In this document: one piece after another, positions 1 to 11,290 of the stretch | How the letters are laid out: each line of letters opens with the position of its first letter | Numbering within the stretch: the stretch's first letter is position 1 | Assembly: GCA_963971305.1 (NCBI GenBank) | Contig: OZ020303.1 | Coordinates: 61,690,867 to 61,754,866 of the forward strand | Direction of reading: 5' to 3' | DNA: 64,000 bases | Origin: Arcuatula senhousia | Lineage: Eukaryota; Mollusca; Bivalvia; Mytilida; Mytilidae | Translations under genes and position numbers: made by a program | Notes under the pieces: generated by a model | Seen by the model: only the letters and a program-made list of their open reading frames with translations | The model's database searches: none | Told to the model about the DNA's origin: nothing

Positions 1-77
1 GTGGACTGGGGCATGCAGTGGTAGTGGGTAGAACAGAGGACAAAGGCTGCTGGGAAGGCTCTGAATAACTTGAAGAA
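1..77 (-). CDS. TASOR/TEX15-like gene, Ser/Pro-rich exon cut by the window edge
   Basis: Acceptor ATAATATTTCCAG before 77. The first T completes the AG left by the previous exon (Ser). The frame stays open to position 1 and gives a low-complexity stretch with EPSQQPLSSVLPTTTACPSP. Such Ser/Pro/Thr-rich sequence after the domain is plausible for the family but not diagnostic. Confidence 0.6.
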
Positions 78-3000
78 CTGGAAATATTATAACTGATCAA
101 TTTCTATTAATTTTTAGAATATTTAGGTACTGGATTCTGCAGCAAGTTATAGCATAGCTTTTGAAGCAGTTGTCTTCATGCTTTTAGTCAATTTATATGT
201 AATGTTATAACAGTGACACTTCATTAAAGGTACAAAACTCAACCAATTTATGTTGTGATATTTTTATTCTATTCTAGACTGAATGTTGTTTGTTGTAACC
301 TTAGCTAAATATAAAATATTAAATTGTCTCCCTTTGACAAATGATTTTCTAACTTTTTTTTCAGATTTTGTAAGTAGTTGTTAAGATGGAATTAAATGTT
401 TGTACATGTAAAATTCAAATTTTAATAGCAATTAAAATTTTATGAAGTGCTCCAATATTGATGGTTGTGATGAAATTGAAATCAGAAAATCACTTAAATA
501 AATAATACAAAATTATCTCCCCCTTTGCAACATGTTTTTAAAAAAAAAATATATATATATTTGAAACAGTTGTTTGAAAAAGATAAAAAAAATTACTGGA
601 AATTTACATGTACCTTTTCTGTAATTTAGTAGAGCTGTAAGAAAACTGTACAACAGCAAATGGTAAAACTTGACGAGGGTGATCGACAAAGCCTTCTCGT
701 CCACATTCATACATATATAACTGAAAATACAAGTCATGAATTGAAGATTTATACAAGAAAAAATAATTCTCTGCTAAAAAAGATCATGTCTTATACCAAA
801 CTCACTAAATTTAATTACAAGAAAAAATATTTATATATAAGAAAAAAAAACAATGATTAATCTGGTATAAAATTGTAAAATCACTGAATGAAAAATCAGT
901 TGATGTAAAAAGTGGCCAATTTTTGTTTACACAGGAAGAAGATAAGTGAAAGACTTAATATCAAATCCTATGATATTGAACCCCATGTTTATGCTGCATG
1001 CCAAATATCAAGAGGACATACTTTTTTTCCCTGGCCACCTGACATTCAGCATTTTATATCCAGATGTTCATTCTGTGAAATCCTGCTAAAATTTACAATT
1101 TACAAGGATATTTTGTTGCCAAAAAATCAAATTAGAAACTCCTTACAAAATACACATTTCTTCCAATCTTGCAGATACCTGTGAGCTTTGATACAAAGCA
1201 TTAGCATCTAATGGAGTGGTATCTGTAGCCACTGATGTAATGTGGCAGTCATGATGAGGTGTTGGCTCCAATGTAGTGCTGGGGTCACATTCAACATGCT
1301 TAACATGACCCTGGAATAAAAAGTGCTAGTTGCATTTCTGGGCATAAATCAATGTCATCATAAAACAACATTGAAATTGTTTAAAAGCCTCTTAAAATCA
1401 ATCTTAAGCTATGTCAATAATGGCCCGATTTCATTAAACAGGAAGAAGGTGAGCGACAGGCCTGAAATTGAATAAAATGTTATGGGAACCCAAACTGATG
1501 TTGTAAACCAAATATCAAGTCGCCGTGATAAGTAGTTGCTGTGAAAACTGTTACAAAAATTTCTTCCCTGCCCGCTCTGCCACCACTAGAAATTCAACAT
1601 TGTATAATCCAGATTTTCACTCAATGAAATTGGGCCAAAAATGAATTTATAGGCATACATCACTGTCATCTTAACTGACACTGAAATTGTTTACTAGTGG
1701 TTTAAAATCAATCTAAATCTAGATTGTTTCCACCTGTTTCTAATTCAAAGGGCAATAATTCCCACAAAATTATGAGCATCTTTCATATGTAATATGCAAA
1801 ACTATATATGGACTAGCTACAGTTCAAGTTCCATTTAATCTGATTGAGTAGTTTCAGAGGAGTTGAGCAAAACAATGTTAAGAGGAGTTGAACAGAATAA
1901 TTTTGCAGACAGCAGTGAGGAGAGGACAACAAAATTATTGGATGAGACACAAAATGAATGTCATAATTTTGTACATATGGGAGTGTTTTGATTTTTTCTG
2001 GGTAAGTGTTAAGATGTAACATATATTTTGACACAATTAGGTAATTAATTTTAATGGTAGAGGAAACCTGAGAAATTGGAAGAAACCAACAGCCTCTGGC
2101 AGGTACAGTATATCATTGTCCTAATGGGACAGATGTGCAAGCTACAAAACAGGACTAAAACTTTTACCCGATTTGGTAATTCACTCGAGTTTTGTATATA
2201 TTCTATAGATTTTTGTACCATCATTTTCAAAGATCATTTTAATTAAAGAATAGTCAAACTTTGTAGTAGGTATGTGTTAATGAAACTTTGTATGTTTTGA
2301 GAAAAAATTCATGAAATGACCTTTATCACTTTGAATATAACCAGAAATCCACTGTCAATATCATCAAAGCTTGGCTGTATTATATCAGCATGTCTGCATA
2401 ACTGTACACCTGATAAAAACAAAGAAATTTAACTATAGCATGTAGTGAAATATGATATTTATAAATTTTATTTAGACCAGTCTCAATGTTATAAGGAGCA
2501 AAGTAAAAATATCTGTGTTATGCATTTCATTTTTGAGAGACTTAAGTTCTTTTATCTTTTTATAAATTAACATTTTTAGCATTTTATGGTAAATGACATT
2601 CAAGTGCATGTCGGCAATTTAAACATTTACTAGTTTATAGCATGACCAATTGGTTCATCCTACCATCTTTAGGCAGAGCACCTCTGATGAGTCTTAAATA
2701 GAGTAAATGTAGGTCAGGCATAGTAAAATCTATTATCTGAAGATTTGTTGTAATTTTTCTTTTCAAGGTTTTTCATTGCATTGTTTTATACAATTTTTTT
2801 TTTTTATTACTTACTTTTATAAAGCATCAAACATTGAACTTTGAACTTACATATCTAATTTAAGTAAAGTTTACAATTTCCTCAAAATCCAAGGTACTAC
2901 CTTTTGTAGCATCTCCAAGACAACAACTGGACAAGTTTCCAACATTAATGCCATTAGAGCAAATCATTTCCACATCTTTCTGGGTTTTCACATATAAGAA

Positions 3001-3938
3001 TGTGTAGCTATTTCTGAGATCTTTCTCTTTGTACCCATTCTTTTTGAGTTCTTCTTTCTTTTCTTGATACTATAATGAACAGATAAATAAAACAAGAGTT
3101 AACACTAAAGTATGTCTCGCCTGCCGGCACCATCAGAAACAATTATTCTTTCTTACTTCTACTATATTTTGAATTTACATGGATTTTCAGTTCCTGAGAT
3201 CAAAAGATGTTTATAGAACTTAAACATTGCAAATATACGCAATAAAAATAATCAAAGTCACTCAGCCAGAAAATCAAGGTCAAGGTCAAAAGATGGGGAT
3301 GCAACTGTGCTAAGCTACTACTGGGGCATATGTATACCAAGTTTTATCAACCTAGGACCTATAGTTCTTGAGATATGGATGTGCTCGCAAAACTTTTCAA
3401 TTGCTATTATATGTATTGAAAATTGTCAAAGTCACTCAACCAAAAAATCAAGGTCAAGGTCAAAAGATGGGGATGCAACTGTGGTAAGCTACTACTGGGG
3501 CATATGCATACCAAGTTTCATCAACCTAGGATCTATAGTTCTTGAGATATGGAGGTGCTCGCAAAACTTTTCCATTGCTATTATATGTATTGAAAATTGT
3601 CAAAGTCACTCAACCAGAAAATCAAGGTCAATGTCAAAAGATGGGGATGCAACTGAGCTAAGCTACTACTGGGGCATATGCATACCAAGTTTCATCAACC
3701 TAGGACCTATAGTTCTTGAGATATGGAGGTGCTCGCAAAACTTTTTCATTGCTATTATATGTATTGAAAATTGTCAAAGTCATTCAACCAGAAAATCAAG
3801 GTCAAGGTCAAAAGATGGTGGATGCAACTGTGCTAAGCTACTACTGGGGCATATGCATACCAAGTTTCATCAACCCAGGACCTATAGTTCTTGAGATATG
3901 GAGGTGCTCATAAAACTTTTTCAAAAAGTTAACGCCGC

Positions 3939-3970
<32 letters not shown>

Positions 3971-6456
3971 GTAAAGTAACACCTATGTCCCGCTCTGCTT
4001 CGCAGGCGAGACAAAAAACCAGAGTTATCACTGATGTGTGTCTTGCCTACCGGCACCAATGGAAAAACAAATTCCTTGTTAATACCCCAAAATACCAACA
4101 ACAACAAAATAAAGTTTCTCAATTAAAAACCTAAGATCAAGCTCAAAAGATGAGGATGCAGCTGTAACTTTCTAGATCTGATCCGATAACATATCAAGTT
4201 TACTTATTTAAACCTAGAACTTATAGTTTCTGAGAAATGCAGGTTCTCATAAAACCTACTCTCTTCTATTCTTGTCCCTGCCGCAACACGGAACAGGGAC
4301 ATAGAAATGCCAGGCGTCCATGTGTGGGTCCATCTGTCTGTCACACTATTTTTTGTAAGTTTTCTCGGCAACTATTAATCTAGGATTTGGATATTTGGTA
4401 TGCAGCTTCAGGTAGGGGTCCCATATGGTGAGATGCGTTTTCAGATCTGTGGCTCATCTACTTCCTGTTTAACTAGCAAACGTTTTTTTCCCACTCAACG
4501 GGCAGGGGACCTAGAAGCTGTTCTTGTATGTATTGAAAATTGTAAAAGTCACTCAACCAAAAAATCAAGGTTAAGGTTAAAAGATAGGGATGCAACTAAG
4601 ATAAGCTGCTACTGGGGCATATGCATACCATGTTTCATCAACCTAGTTCTTATAGTTCTTGAGAAATGGACGTGCTCATTAAACTATAACATTGAAAGTG
4701 TACGTCACTGCTAAGGCCAAAAAAAAAAGTAGGCGAGTTTACTGTCACCCGACCCTACATAATTTTTACCCCCCTACCCTAATGTTTTTTTGAGCATTTT
4801 CCATTAAGCACGGTTAAAGTCACAAAGCTGCCCCCATAGACTCAAGGTAAAAAAAAATAATAAAAAAAAAATAATTTCCTACCTACCGACCCTAATTTTT
4901 TTCAGCATGTGACAGTAAACACACATACTTTTTTGTTTGGCCTAAGCTGTCTGTAAAGTAACTCCTATCTATGTCCTATTCTACTTCATAGGTGAGACAA
5001 AAAATATCTATGACAATGCAAGTTCTTTTTTTTTGTGAGGGGGGGGGGGGAAGACAAGCTCAATTTTTTTACTTCCCAATATATATAAAAATATATAAAA
5101 TGTTTTATCTGAGTGGGATCTTCATTCATTTATAACGGCATTTCAACATGCTTGAATACATTTTTTTGTGTGTGAAATTTTGCTAGTTTTAACTTCTTTT
5201 TGAATATTGTAATTCTCTGACATTTAAGATTTGTATTTATTTTTTCAATGTAAGAGGAAGCATTACCATTATAAATTTATGGAAAGCTAAGATTTTTTAG
5301 CCTTGTGTAAGCAATATTATAGTGTATTGCACAATAGGAGATTTGAAATTTGTCAAATTGAACCATCACTTAAGTATTAAAGAGGAAATGAACAACTATA
5401 AAAAGTTAAAATTATATACCTGTTTTTGAAGAGTTATGTTTTGAACAACACAAGGATTTGAATATTTATATTGGGACTTTGACTTGCCCCATCTGTAACT
5501 GTTATTAATAACAGGTAATATCTTATGCAGGTACTCTCTAGAAGATGCTTCCACAGGAATTAACATGACTGCAACAAAAACAGAGTAACATAGTTATATT
5601 TTAACAAAAATGTTCAAAGTCAAAAATGGCCAGATTAAGTTATACAGGAAGAAAGTGAGAGACAGACCTGAAAGTGAATTCCATGTTATAGGACCTCACC
5701 CTCATGCTGTATACCAATTGTCAAGTGGCTGTGACTAGTGGTTGCTGAGAAAACTGTTAAGATAATTTCTTTCCTGCCTGCCTGCTGGTCGCCAAACATT
5801 CACTATTTTATAACCTAGATTTTTCACTCTGTGATATCTGGCCAAAAATTATCATGATAATGGTAAAAATGAATCTGATTGTCAACAAATTTGGCAGTTT
5901 TGAGATACAGATTTGTGAATATGACATCACTTATGATTAACAAATTCTCCTAAAAGTGATTTTTTTAACTTTGAGGCAAAAGCTCATTTTCAAAAATTCA
6001 AAGACAAAAGCATTGGACAGAATATAATTGTAAATGTAAGCATAAGTACCTTTTTTCGTTTTTTTTTCTGCAGAGATTGTACTGTACTAGACAAATAATT
6101 TAATTGGAAGTTGTATAACTGATTTTAATGCAATAGTAACTAAATACAATTTTTTTTAAATCTCAAGGCTACATCAATGAATTAGATATTTAATTCCATA
6201 TAATAGACCCTTTCACAGTTATTGCAGCCATGTTGAATAGGGGCTAATAGGGGCAAAAATTCGAGAAAATGTCATAAAAACAGCTCTATTGCTTAGCAAC
6301 ACACATATATTTTCCTGATTTGTATAATATTCTCTCCTCTTTTCAGAAAATTTGCCCCCTATCCAATATGGCTGCAATAACCATGAAAGGGTTATTCCTT
6401 AATTGATTGCATGTACATGCATCCCTTATTCTGGCCCCTTAAGCCTTACCTGTCAT
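1..6456 (-). CDS. TASOR/TEX15-family DUF3715 protein, 5' part, spliced, runs off left edge
   Basis: Spliced minus-strand gene assembled by eye. Coding pieces in transcription order: 6456-6450 (tentative), 5568-5420, 3069-2901, 2409-2321, 1310-1179, 720-614, 77-1. All junctions are GT/AG and the phases agree, giving about 243 codons, open at the left edge. Seen in the protein: an IPVEASSREY segment, an EKKEELKKNGY block, SYTFLYV, then CSNGINVGNLSSCCLGDATK, GVQLCRHADI, FLVIFKVIKG, LEPTPHHDCHI, LYMYE and HPRQVLPFAVV. This is the order of the DUF3715 (PARP-like, catalytically inactive in TASOR) domain of TASOR, TASOR2 and TEX15. The HPRQVLPFAVV and CRHADI blocks look slightly closer to TEX15. Known for the family: TASOR scaffolds the HUSH silencing complex and TEX15 acts in germline transposon silencing, both nuclear. 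Which paralogue this is cannot be decided from the N-terminal domain alone. The domain assignment is strong; the start is uncertain. Confidence 0.85.
614..720 (-). CDS. TASOR/TEX15-like gene, exon with LYMYE and HPRQVLPFAVV
   Basis: Acceptor TTGTATTTTCAG before 720, donor GTACAT from 613; 35 codons plus 2 bases. The product runs LYMYECGREG then VDHPRQVLPFAVVQFSY. The Y-x-Y-E and P-R-x-x-x-P-Y/F-A-x-V motifs close the DUF3715 domain in the family. Confidence 0.82.
912..1010. repeat. Dispersed repeat 'G', degenerate copy in an intron
   Basis: The stretch ACAGGAAGAAGATAAGTGAAAG... followed by a CCAAATATCAAGAGG-like end recurs, diverged, near 1437-1540, 5645-5760, 26868-26990 and (reversed) 46490-46560. 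Old dispersed repeat of unknown class; no ends or target duplications visible. Confidence 0.5.
1179..1310 (-). CDS. TASOR/TEX15-like gene, exon with LEPTPHHDCHI
   Basis: Acceptor TTTTTATTCCAG before 1310, donor GTATCT from 1178; 44 whole codons, phase 0 at both ends. It begins GHVKHVE and carries LEPTPHHDCHI, matching the conserved L-D/E-P-T/S-P-x-x-D/E-C-H of TASOR and TEX15, and ends in ANALYQSSQ, the position of the A-Y-E-L-T/S-Q segment. Confidence 0.82.
1431..1640. repeat. Dispersed repeat 'G', second copy
   Basis: AAACAGGAAGAAGGTGAGCG...CTGAAATTGAAT...CAAATATCAAGT matches the copies near 5645 and 46500. Lies in the intron between the exons at 1179-1310 and 2321-2409. No coding sequence. 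Confidence 0.55.
2050..2125. repeat. SINE tail fragment
   Basis: AGAGGAAACCTGAGAAATTG followed by CAACAGCCTCTGGCAGGTACA resembles the 3' half of the full SINE at 30359-30614 (GGAGGAAACCGG...CTTTGGCAGGTACAT). Degenerate and without the tRNA-like head. Confidence 0.5.
2321..2409 (-). CDS. TASOR/TEX15-like gene, exon with GVQLCRHADI and FLVIFKVIK
   Basis: Acceptor TTTTTATCAG before 2409. The 89 bases complete the split Gly codon and then read VQLCRHADIIQ...SGFLVIFKVIK. Family members show G-V-Y-L-x-R-x-x-D and V/I-I-F-K-V-x-K-G at this place. The donor (GTCATT from 2320) is a weak GT site, but a TGA follows within four codons, so splicing must occur near here. Confidence 0.82.
2901..3069 (-). 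CDS. TASOR/TEX15-like gene, core DUF3715 exon
   Basis: Acceptor TTCATTATAG before 3069; donor GTAGTA from 2900. It encodes 56 codons plus one base: EKKEELKKNGY, NSYTFLYV, MICSNGINVG and CCLGDATK. The pattern E-K-R/K-x-E-L/M-K, S-Y/F-x-F-L, I-C-x-x-G-I-x-V-G, L-G-x-x-x-x-G is the diagnostic core of TASOR and TEX15 N-termini. No stop codon in this frame. Confidence 0.85.
3105..4035 (-). mobile_element. Family D element with a 174-bp tandem array
   Basis: Read on the minus strand it begins TTTTTTGTCTCGCCTGCG near 4020, continues through a GCC/CGG tract (3933-3971) into tandem units, and ends GGCAGGCGAGACATACTTTA near 3107. The same two ends bound the element at 46631-49480. The array (about 3250-3925) has a 174-bp period: the same TCAAGGT start falls at 3274, 3448, 3622 and 3796. 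As 174 is 58 codons, the array stays open in one frame and gives a meaningless 195-residue ORF. Lies in the intron upstream of the exon at 2901-3069. Confidence 0.75.
3933..3971. repeat. GCC/GTC trinucleotide tract
   Basis: (GCC)n with (GTC)n interruptions, part of the family D element. The homologous place in the 46.6-kb copy reads CGGCGGCGGTGGCG. Confidence 0.85.
4400..4710. repeat. Partial unit of the 174-bp repeat
   Basis: From about 4525 to 4700 one more diverged unit appears (AAAGTCACTCAACC, GGATGCAACT, ACTGGGGCATATGCATACCA). It is separated from the main array by about 600 bases, suggesting an older relative of the family D element. Confidence 0.6.
4710..4947. mobile_element. Foldback MITE, family 'F', copy 1
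   Basis: Inverted ends GCTAAGGCCAAA (4710) and TTTGGCCTAAGC (4947). The inverted similarity continues inward (GTTTACTGTCAC... and ...GTGACAGTAAAC). Internal CCTACC and CCGACCCTAA segments recur in copies at 31920-32283, 41627-41855 and 55660-55882. No coding capacity. Confidence 0.75.
5420..5568 (-). CDS. TASOR/TEX15-like gene, exon with N-terminal part of DUF3715
   Basis: Acceptor TTTTTGTTGCAG before 5568, donor GTATAT after 5420. The 149 bases supply 2 bases of a split codon plus 49 codons, beginning MLIPVEASSREYLHKILPV and ending in NITLQKQ. The first 20 residues align with the segment that opens the domain in TASOR (a P-x-x-x-x-S-R-E-F/Y core). Ends in phase 0, matching the next exon. 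Confidence 0.8.
5630..5850. repeat. Dispersed repeat 'G', third copy
   Basis: TACAGGAAGAAAGTGAGAGA, then GACCTGAAAGTGAATTCCATG and CCAATTGTCAAGTGGCTGTG, matching the copies near 1437 and 46500. Lies in the intron next to the exon at 5420-5568. Confidence 0.55.
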
Positions 6457-6590
6457 GGTGAGCTCTATTTTTCAATGCAACTTATTCTGTTAGGCACTAC
6501 ATTTATTAGAGATAGGAGGCCAAAAGAAAGCTATTCGAAAATGTGTAGTGTCATGTGCATGTGCGAGTTGGGGTCTTGCAAAACTGCCAA
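6450..6590 (-). CDS. Candidate first exon of the TASOR/TEX15-like gene (5'UTR plus ATGACAG)
   Basis: On the minus strand CTCACC-ATG-ACA-G is followed by a good donor (GTAAGG, from 6449). The one-base overhang fits the exon at 5568, giving M-T-V-M-L-I-P-V. A TGA lies in frame 15-17 bases upstream of the ATG (6471-6473). A possible acceptor (TTGTCTTTTAG) near 6591 would start the exon. Only 7 bases would be coding (6456-6450). Against it: other ATGs occur earlier in the exon (a short upstream ORF), and translation could instead begin at the ATG at 5566. RNA data would decide. Confidence 0.4.
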
Positions 6591-6869
6591 AACTAAAAGA
6601 CAAGTTAATGATGATTTGATATTTATTTTCTGAAATTGAATTGGGTAGGAAACTGAATATAATAAATTGTCAGACCTTTCAGATTACTGTTTTTCATGTG
6701 TAATTCATGTTTATGTCATGTAATCGTATCAGTTTTCAAATGTTTACATGCTTCTTTTTGCAGCTGGACCAACAAAATCATTCGGAATCTTTTTACAAGA
6801 AATAGATTCCAGCATTTTGATTGGATGTTTGAGTTTTCACGTTCGAACTTCTCGGAGGTTACTACTGCA

Positions 6870-8150
6870 CTTATTTCTACGCTCGCCCTTATTCGCGTTC
6901 GCCCTGGTACATGTTCGCCACTATTCACGTTCGCCCTGGGTCCGTTCGCCCTATACATGTATATGCCATATATAGTCATATGTTTTATCTGAGACAATAA
7001 TTTCGATATGATTTTCTCAGGTTTTATAGAGCATTATTCTTCAAGCAAAGAAAAACAAACTCTGGTCAAAAGGAAAAAAAAAAAATTTTCGGAATATGTT
7101 GAATCATCGACAAGAAACGCATCACTTACCATAAAATAATTCATGTACAATTGCTGAAATAATCGGCTGGTGAGCTTTTGGCACCAAGTTTGTTTCTTAA
7201 TCACATTAATCTATACAATTCTTCATCACATTAATCTATGCAATTCTTCATCACATTAATCTATGCAAATTTTAAATGATTCTAATTTCGTTTTTTTGAA
7301 TTTTGACAAAAACGTTTTTTTACCATTCCAAATATGAGAAATAATATCATAAAGTCATTTGTCTAGTTATTTTTTTTTTAATTTAATTTTTTTTTTTAGA
7401 AATACTGTTGGGTTTGTAAGTGCATTCATCTTTGCTTTAATGGTTTTAAGGTATTACAGATAACCACCAACAAAAAGTTCTTACACGTTGTATACCAAAA
7501 TCAGAATTATACAAATAGAAAAAATAAACTACAGAAAACTTGAAAAACACTGAACAGTGGAGCATGACCTGGCTGCATGCTCTAGTTCCACCAATCATGA
7601 AAAATAAACGTAATTTTGCACTCCTCATAATTACCTAAATTGTCATTTAATCTAATTAACTTTATGACCCAATCCAGACCCAAGCTGAGTACGCGTGGCC
7701 GTCTGATTACTGTTTTTACAACTGAAATCGGTTAATCTCATTGACGATTTAGTCTAGTTAGATGTTGATCATCGCTTTTCGTTTGTCTGTTTTTTTTTTT
7801 TTTTTTTGGTTAACCTTATTTTGAAACCTATCTGCATATAAATGCAAATACATTTTTACATGTATATAAGCACACATACTTTGCATTATTAGTTATTTAT
7901 TAAAAAATGTTATATTCCTTCTCAAGTCAGGGGATTCAATGTTCAATCTATCTCAAATGCATATGTATTTTAAAAATTTATATCACTAATTTTAACTTTT
8001 TGCGTATTACGAAAACAACTTGTATTAATATCCCAGTCTCATAAGTTTACGTTTCAGTTGACATTATCCTAATATATAATATAGGGCGAACGAACTCAGG
8101 CGAACGGACCCAGGGCGAACGTAGGACAGGGGCGAACGGACCCGATACCA
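6870..8150. mobile_element. Inverted-repeat element with repeated TTCGCCC motifs
   Basis: The left end carries several copies of GTTCGCCCT (6881-6953), the right end the complement AGGGCGAAC (8081-8145). A 22-base stretch at 6929-6950 is the exact reverse complement of 8099-8120. The AT-rich interior (6956-8080) has no convincing ORF. I read it as a non-autonomous DNA element of about 1.25 kb. Ends and target duplication are not resolved. Confidence 0.6.
7199..7268. repeat. Short tandem repeat, 25-base unit, about 2.8 copies
   Basis: CACATTAATCTATGCAATTC-type units start at 7201, 7226 and 7251 inside the inverted-repeat element. Confidence 0.75.
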
Positions 8151-11100
8151 AAATTTAGTAAGATGATCCAAAATTGATATCAAAATTATTTAAAAATATT
8201 ATTCTAATATTTTTAGTACTCATGACATCAGCATATTGATGTTCAAAAAGTAAAAACCTGTAGAGATCTATGTTATATTAACCTGTAGTTGTGACAAAAT
8301 TCAATATTATTTCTAATACAGCACCAATTTTCATCAGGAACATTTTAAAACAAGTGTTTATTTAAAATTCCTATTTTCATGGATAATTCGTGTTTTTAAG
8401 AAGTCTCAAAAATGAATATACATATGTACCAACATTTTGTTCACTTCTTTAACCTTTGGTTGTTAAATTGGCCAGAGAAATAGACTTTCTAAAACTTATG
8501 AGTGTTTGAAGCTTAATTTCATTTTTTGCGAGATACAATATTATTATATGCTATATTTGTAAATAGTGCACAGTCACTTGTAAATATATATATAAATTTT
8601 TAAAAATCTTGTTATCCCATTATTTGAGTACTCAGTTTAAACCCAGAAAATTATATATATTAGCAAACGTAAATAAATCGTTCGATCAATAAATATTTAC
8701 CTTTTAAGCGTACCTACTCACTTTGAACAGCTATAGAGGTCAAGAGAAGCCCGTGTAGTGATCTTAATGTGCACAATGTATGGAAGAACAACAATTCGAA
8801 CTAAAATAATAATTACATCTGGAAACAGATACTTTAGGGTCTCTGTTGGAACTATAAACAGGAAATTGTAAAATTATACATTCTTGGCATGTGTTTATTA
8901 CCAACTGTGAGAGATAATAAATGAGTATAGAACTGCATGGTCAATGTCACCATTGTTTCAAAAACAGCAGGACTCTTTACCAGAGATTTGGACACTGGTC
9001 ATTTAATAACAGCATGATTGCAATTAAGTTGTGGACTAATAAAATTAATTAGACCTATATTATCATAGCACTTGTTGTGCATGCATTGTTTATTTGTCTG
9101 TCTTTTAAAAATTAATGCGTTTGTACATTAACCAATTTCCTCATCTACACTAAAATCGATCGTTTTGGGGCTATTTTCAAAATTAACACCTTAATCATGA
9201 GAAAATAAAAACTATCTTGCTCAATAACAATTTAATAAACGTTTTGATAAATTGTACAAATTAATTAAATAAGATATTTTTGTCTTCTTTTTATTTTTGG
9301 CACGAATTGACAAAGATCAAAGAATGAAAAATAAGACAAACTTTTATTTGTGATGAATTAGATTTCAACGCGACTGTTATGTAACTGGACAATGATGTAA
9401 CTATAATCAGATATATTGATGATGTCCTCTCTGTCAACGGCTGAGAAAATCATACCGAATTATTGTCTCAGGTCAACAACACTTTGTTTGCTGGACGAAT
9501 TCCTTCAATTTATCCTTCTTAGTCAGAGATTAAAAAAAAACCCACCGAATCTATTTGATTCACGTCTTTCTTTGATTTGCATCTCGAATTTGACTCGGTG
9601 GTCATCTCATTACAAAAATATACGACAAAAGAGACGACTTTAATTTTTAAATTATTAATTTTCCTATAGCCCTGAAAAGTAAGATACCAATTTAACCTCA
9701 CTAGCATTTGGCGTGTGTATTCACAACTTATTCATTTTTCAGATTTTTTTACCCCGAAACTGTTGTCTCCGTGATCGGCCTTTTGACCAAGGTTATAAGA
9801 AAATACGCCTCATACGGTCTCTTAAAAAGTTTTTCTTTCGATATCAGCCACTGGTAGCTTAATTTAAAATTATATCAGTTTAAATGATTCGTGATTGTTT
9901 CAATTAGTTTGTGACAGTTTTTTGTGCTGAAATGATTACCTCTTTATCCCTATTATGTCTCACAACCGTGTTTGGTTTTTTTTTGTGTTACCGGACCCTA
10001 AGATTGCAATTGTTTGGAGCCATAAGGTAGTAAGACACAGTTCGGTTTTGTTTACAAGTTAGTTTCTGAATTTTGAAAGTAAATACAAAGGTCGAATTTG
10101 AGTAGCTATAAATTAAGAATGCCTTATAATTTAGTAATGAAAGTGTGCTCAACTGATAGGGAATCTTTCAGAGATAATATTTTTAACAAAATATAAAAAT
10201 ATTCGAAAAAACGGAAGTTTAGCGTCCCTTTTCCGGCATGGTGTCATTTTTATTTTACCGTTCACGTTTTTATTAATGCTTGTTTTTAAGGTAAAAAATG
10301 CGTCGTCATTTCTTGAAAAAATGAGCCGGTCGATGTATATGTTTTTTACTTTTAATAAACAACCAAGTTTATGTACTTTCAGAGCATGTATAGCACTATA
10401 GAGGATTTAGTGCAGGTTTGAGTCTAATCTAGGCTTGAATTATGGTAAAAATGTATAAATTTTAGTGTTTTTTCATGTATAATTTGTTTTCGGAGTTTTC
10501 GGTTTGCAATGAAAAGATCTTATTTTTGCAAGTAACAACTTACTGGAAGATAATCTACGGAATGTAAGGATTTCAACGATGTATGATAAGTGTATATAAG
10601 GCTAAATATTGTTTTAGAATAGTTATTGGTATAGAAGCATATGTGCTGCAAAGCTATAAACGTTTCTGACGTTTTACATAGAAGTGTGTTTTACTACCTA
10701 AAACCTTGTTCAACCCACCATTTCTTTTTAAAAGCCTGAACCAAGTCAGGACCATTGCGGTCTACAATTTCTCTGGTATATATTTGCCTTGTTTTGTCTT
10801 TTGTTCATGGATATATGAGATTGATCATCCCATGCAGTTCGGTAGCTTTATTGCTACCTTTATTCTTTGCTTATTTAACCCACAGGTACGGAATGGCCAC
10901 CCAACATTCATTTGTTATATAATATGCAGGCCTAAGTTCTATGATCAATTCCATTGAGACTTGTTCGATTCTTTAACTTTGTACAAAAACTATAGAATAA
11001 AAAGAAGTATGAAATTGGTTAATGTGGGTAATTGTGGCAACCAAACGAGAAATAAACAGCTTCCTGGGGACTATAATGCCTTTTTTAACAAAAGTAAAAA

Positions 11101-11290
11101 AAAGATATACATGTATCATCGGACATTATATATTATCCATCCCGACGAGATAACAAAAAAAAACCAGACGAATCTAAAAAATAGATGCAGGTTTCTAGTA
11201 CTTCTGATTTGATTTTCAAACATATTTCATTCGTAAAAAAGAATAAAAAGAACATGAAAGCAGAACTAAGACTACATTTTTCCGAACATA
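8150..11290. other. Intergenic DNA, nothing recognised
   Basis: AT-rich sequence with short chance ORFs only. A good minus-strand donor (AAA|GTGAGT, near 8720) could belong to an untranslated first exon of the TASOR/TEX15-like gene, but nothing else supports it. Confidence 0.4.

Noticed and set aside
3307..3894. 195-residue ORF on the plus strand
   Set aside because: It is the 174-bp tandem unit translated three times; no protein family recognised, and it lies in an element on the opposite strand to the host gene.
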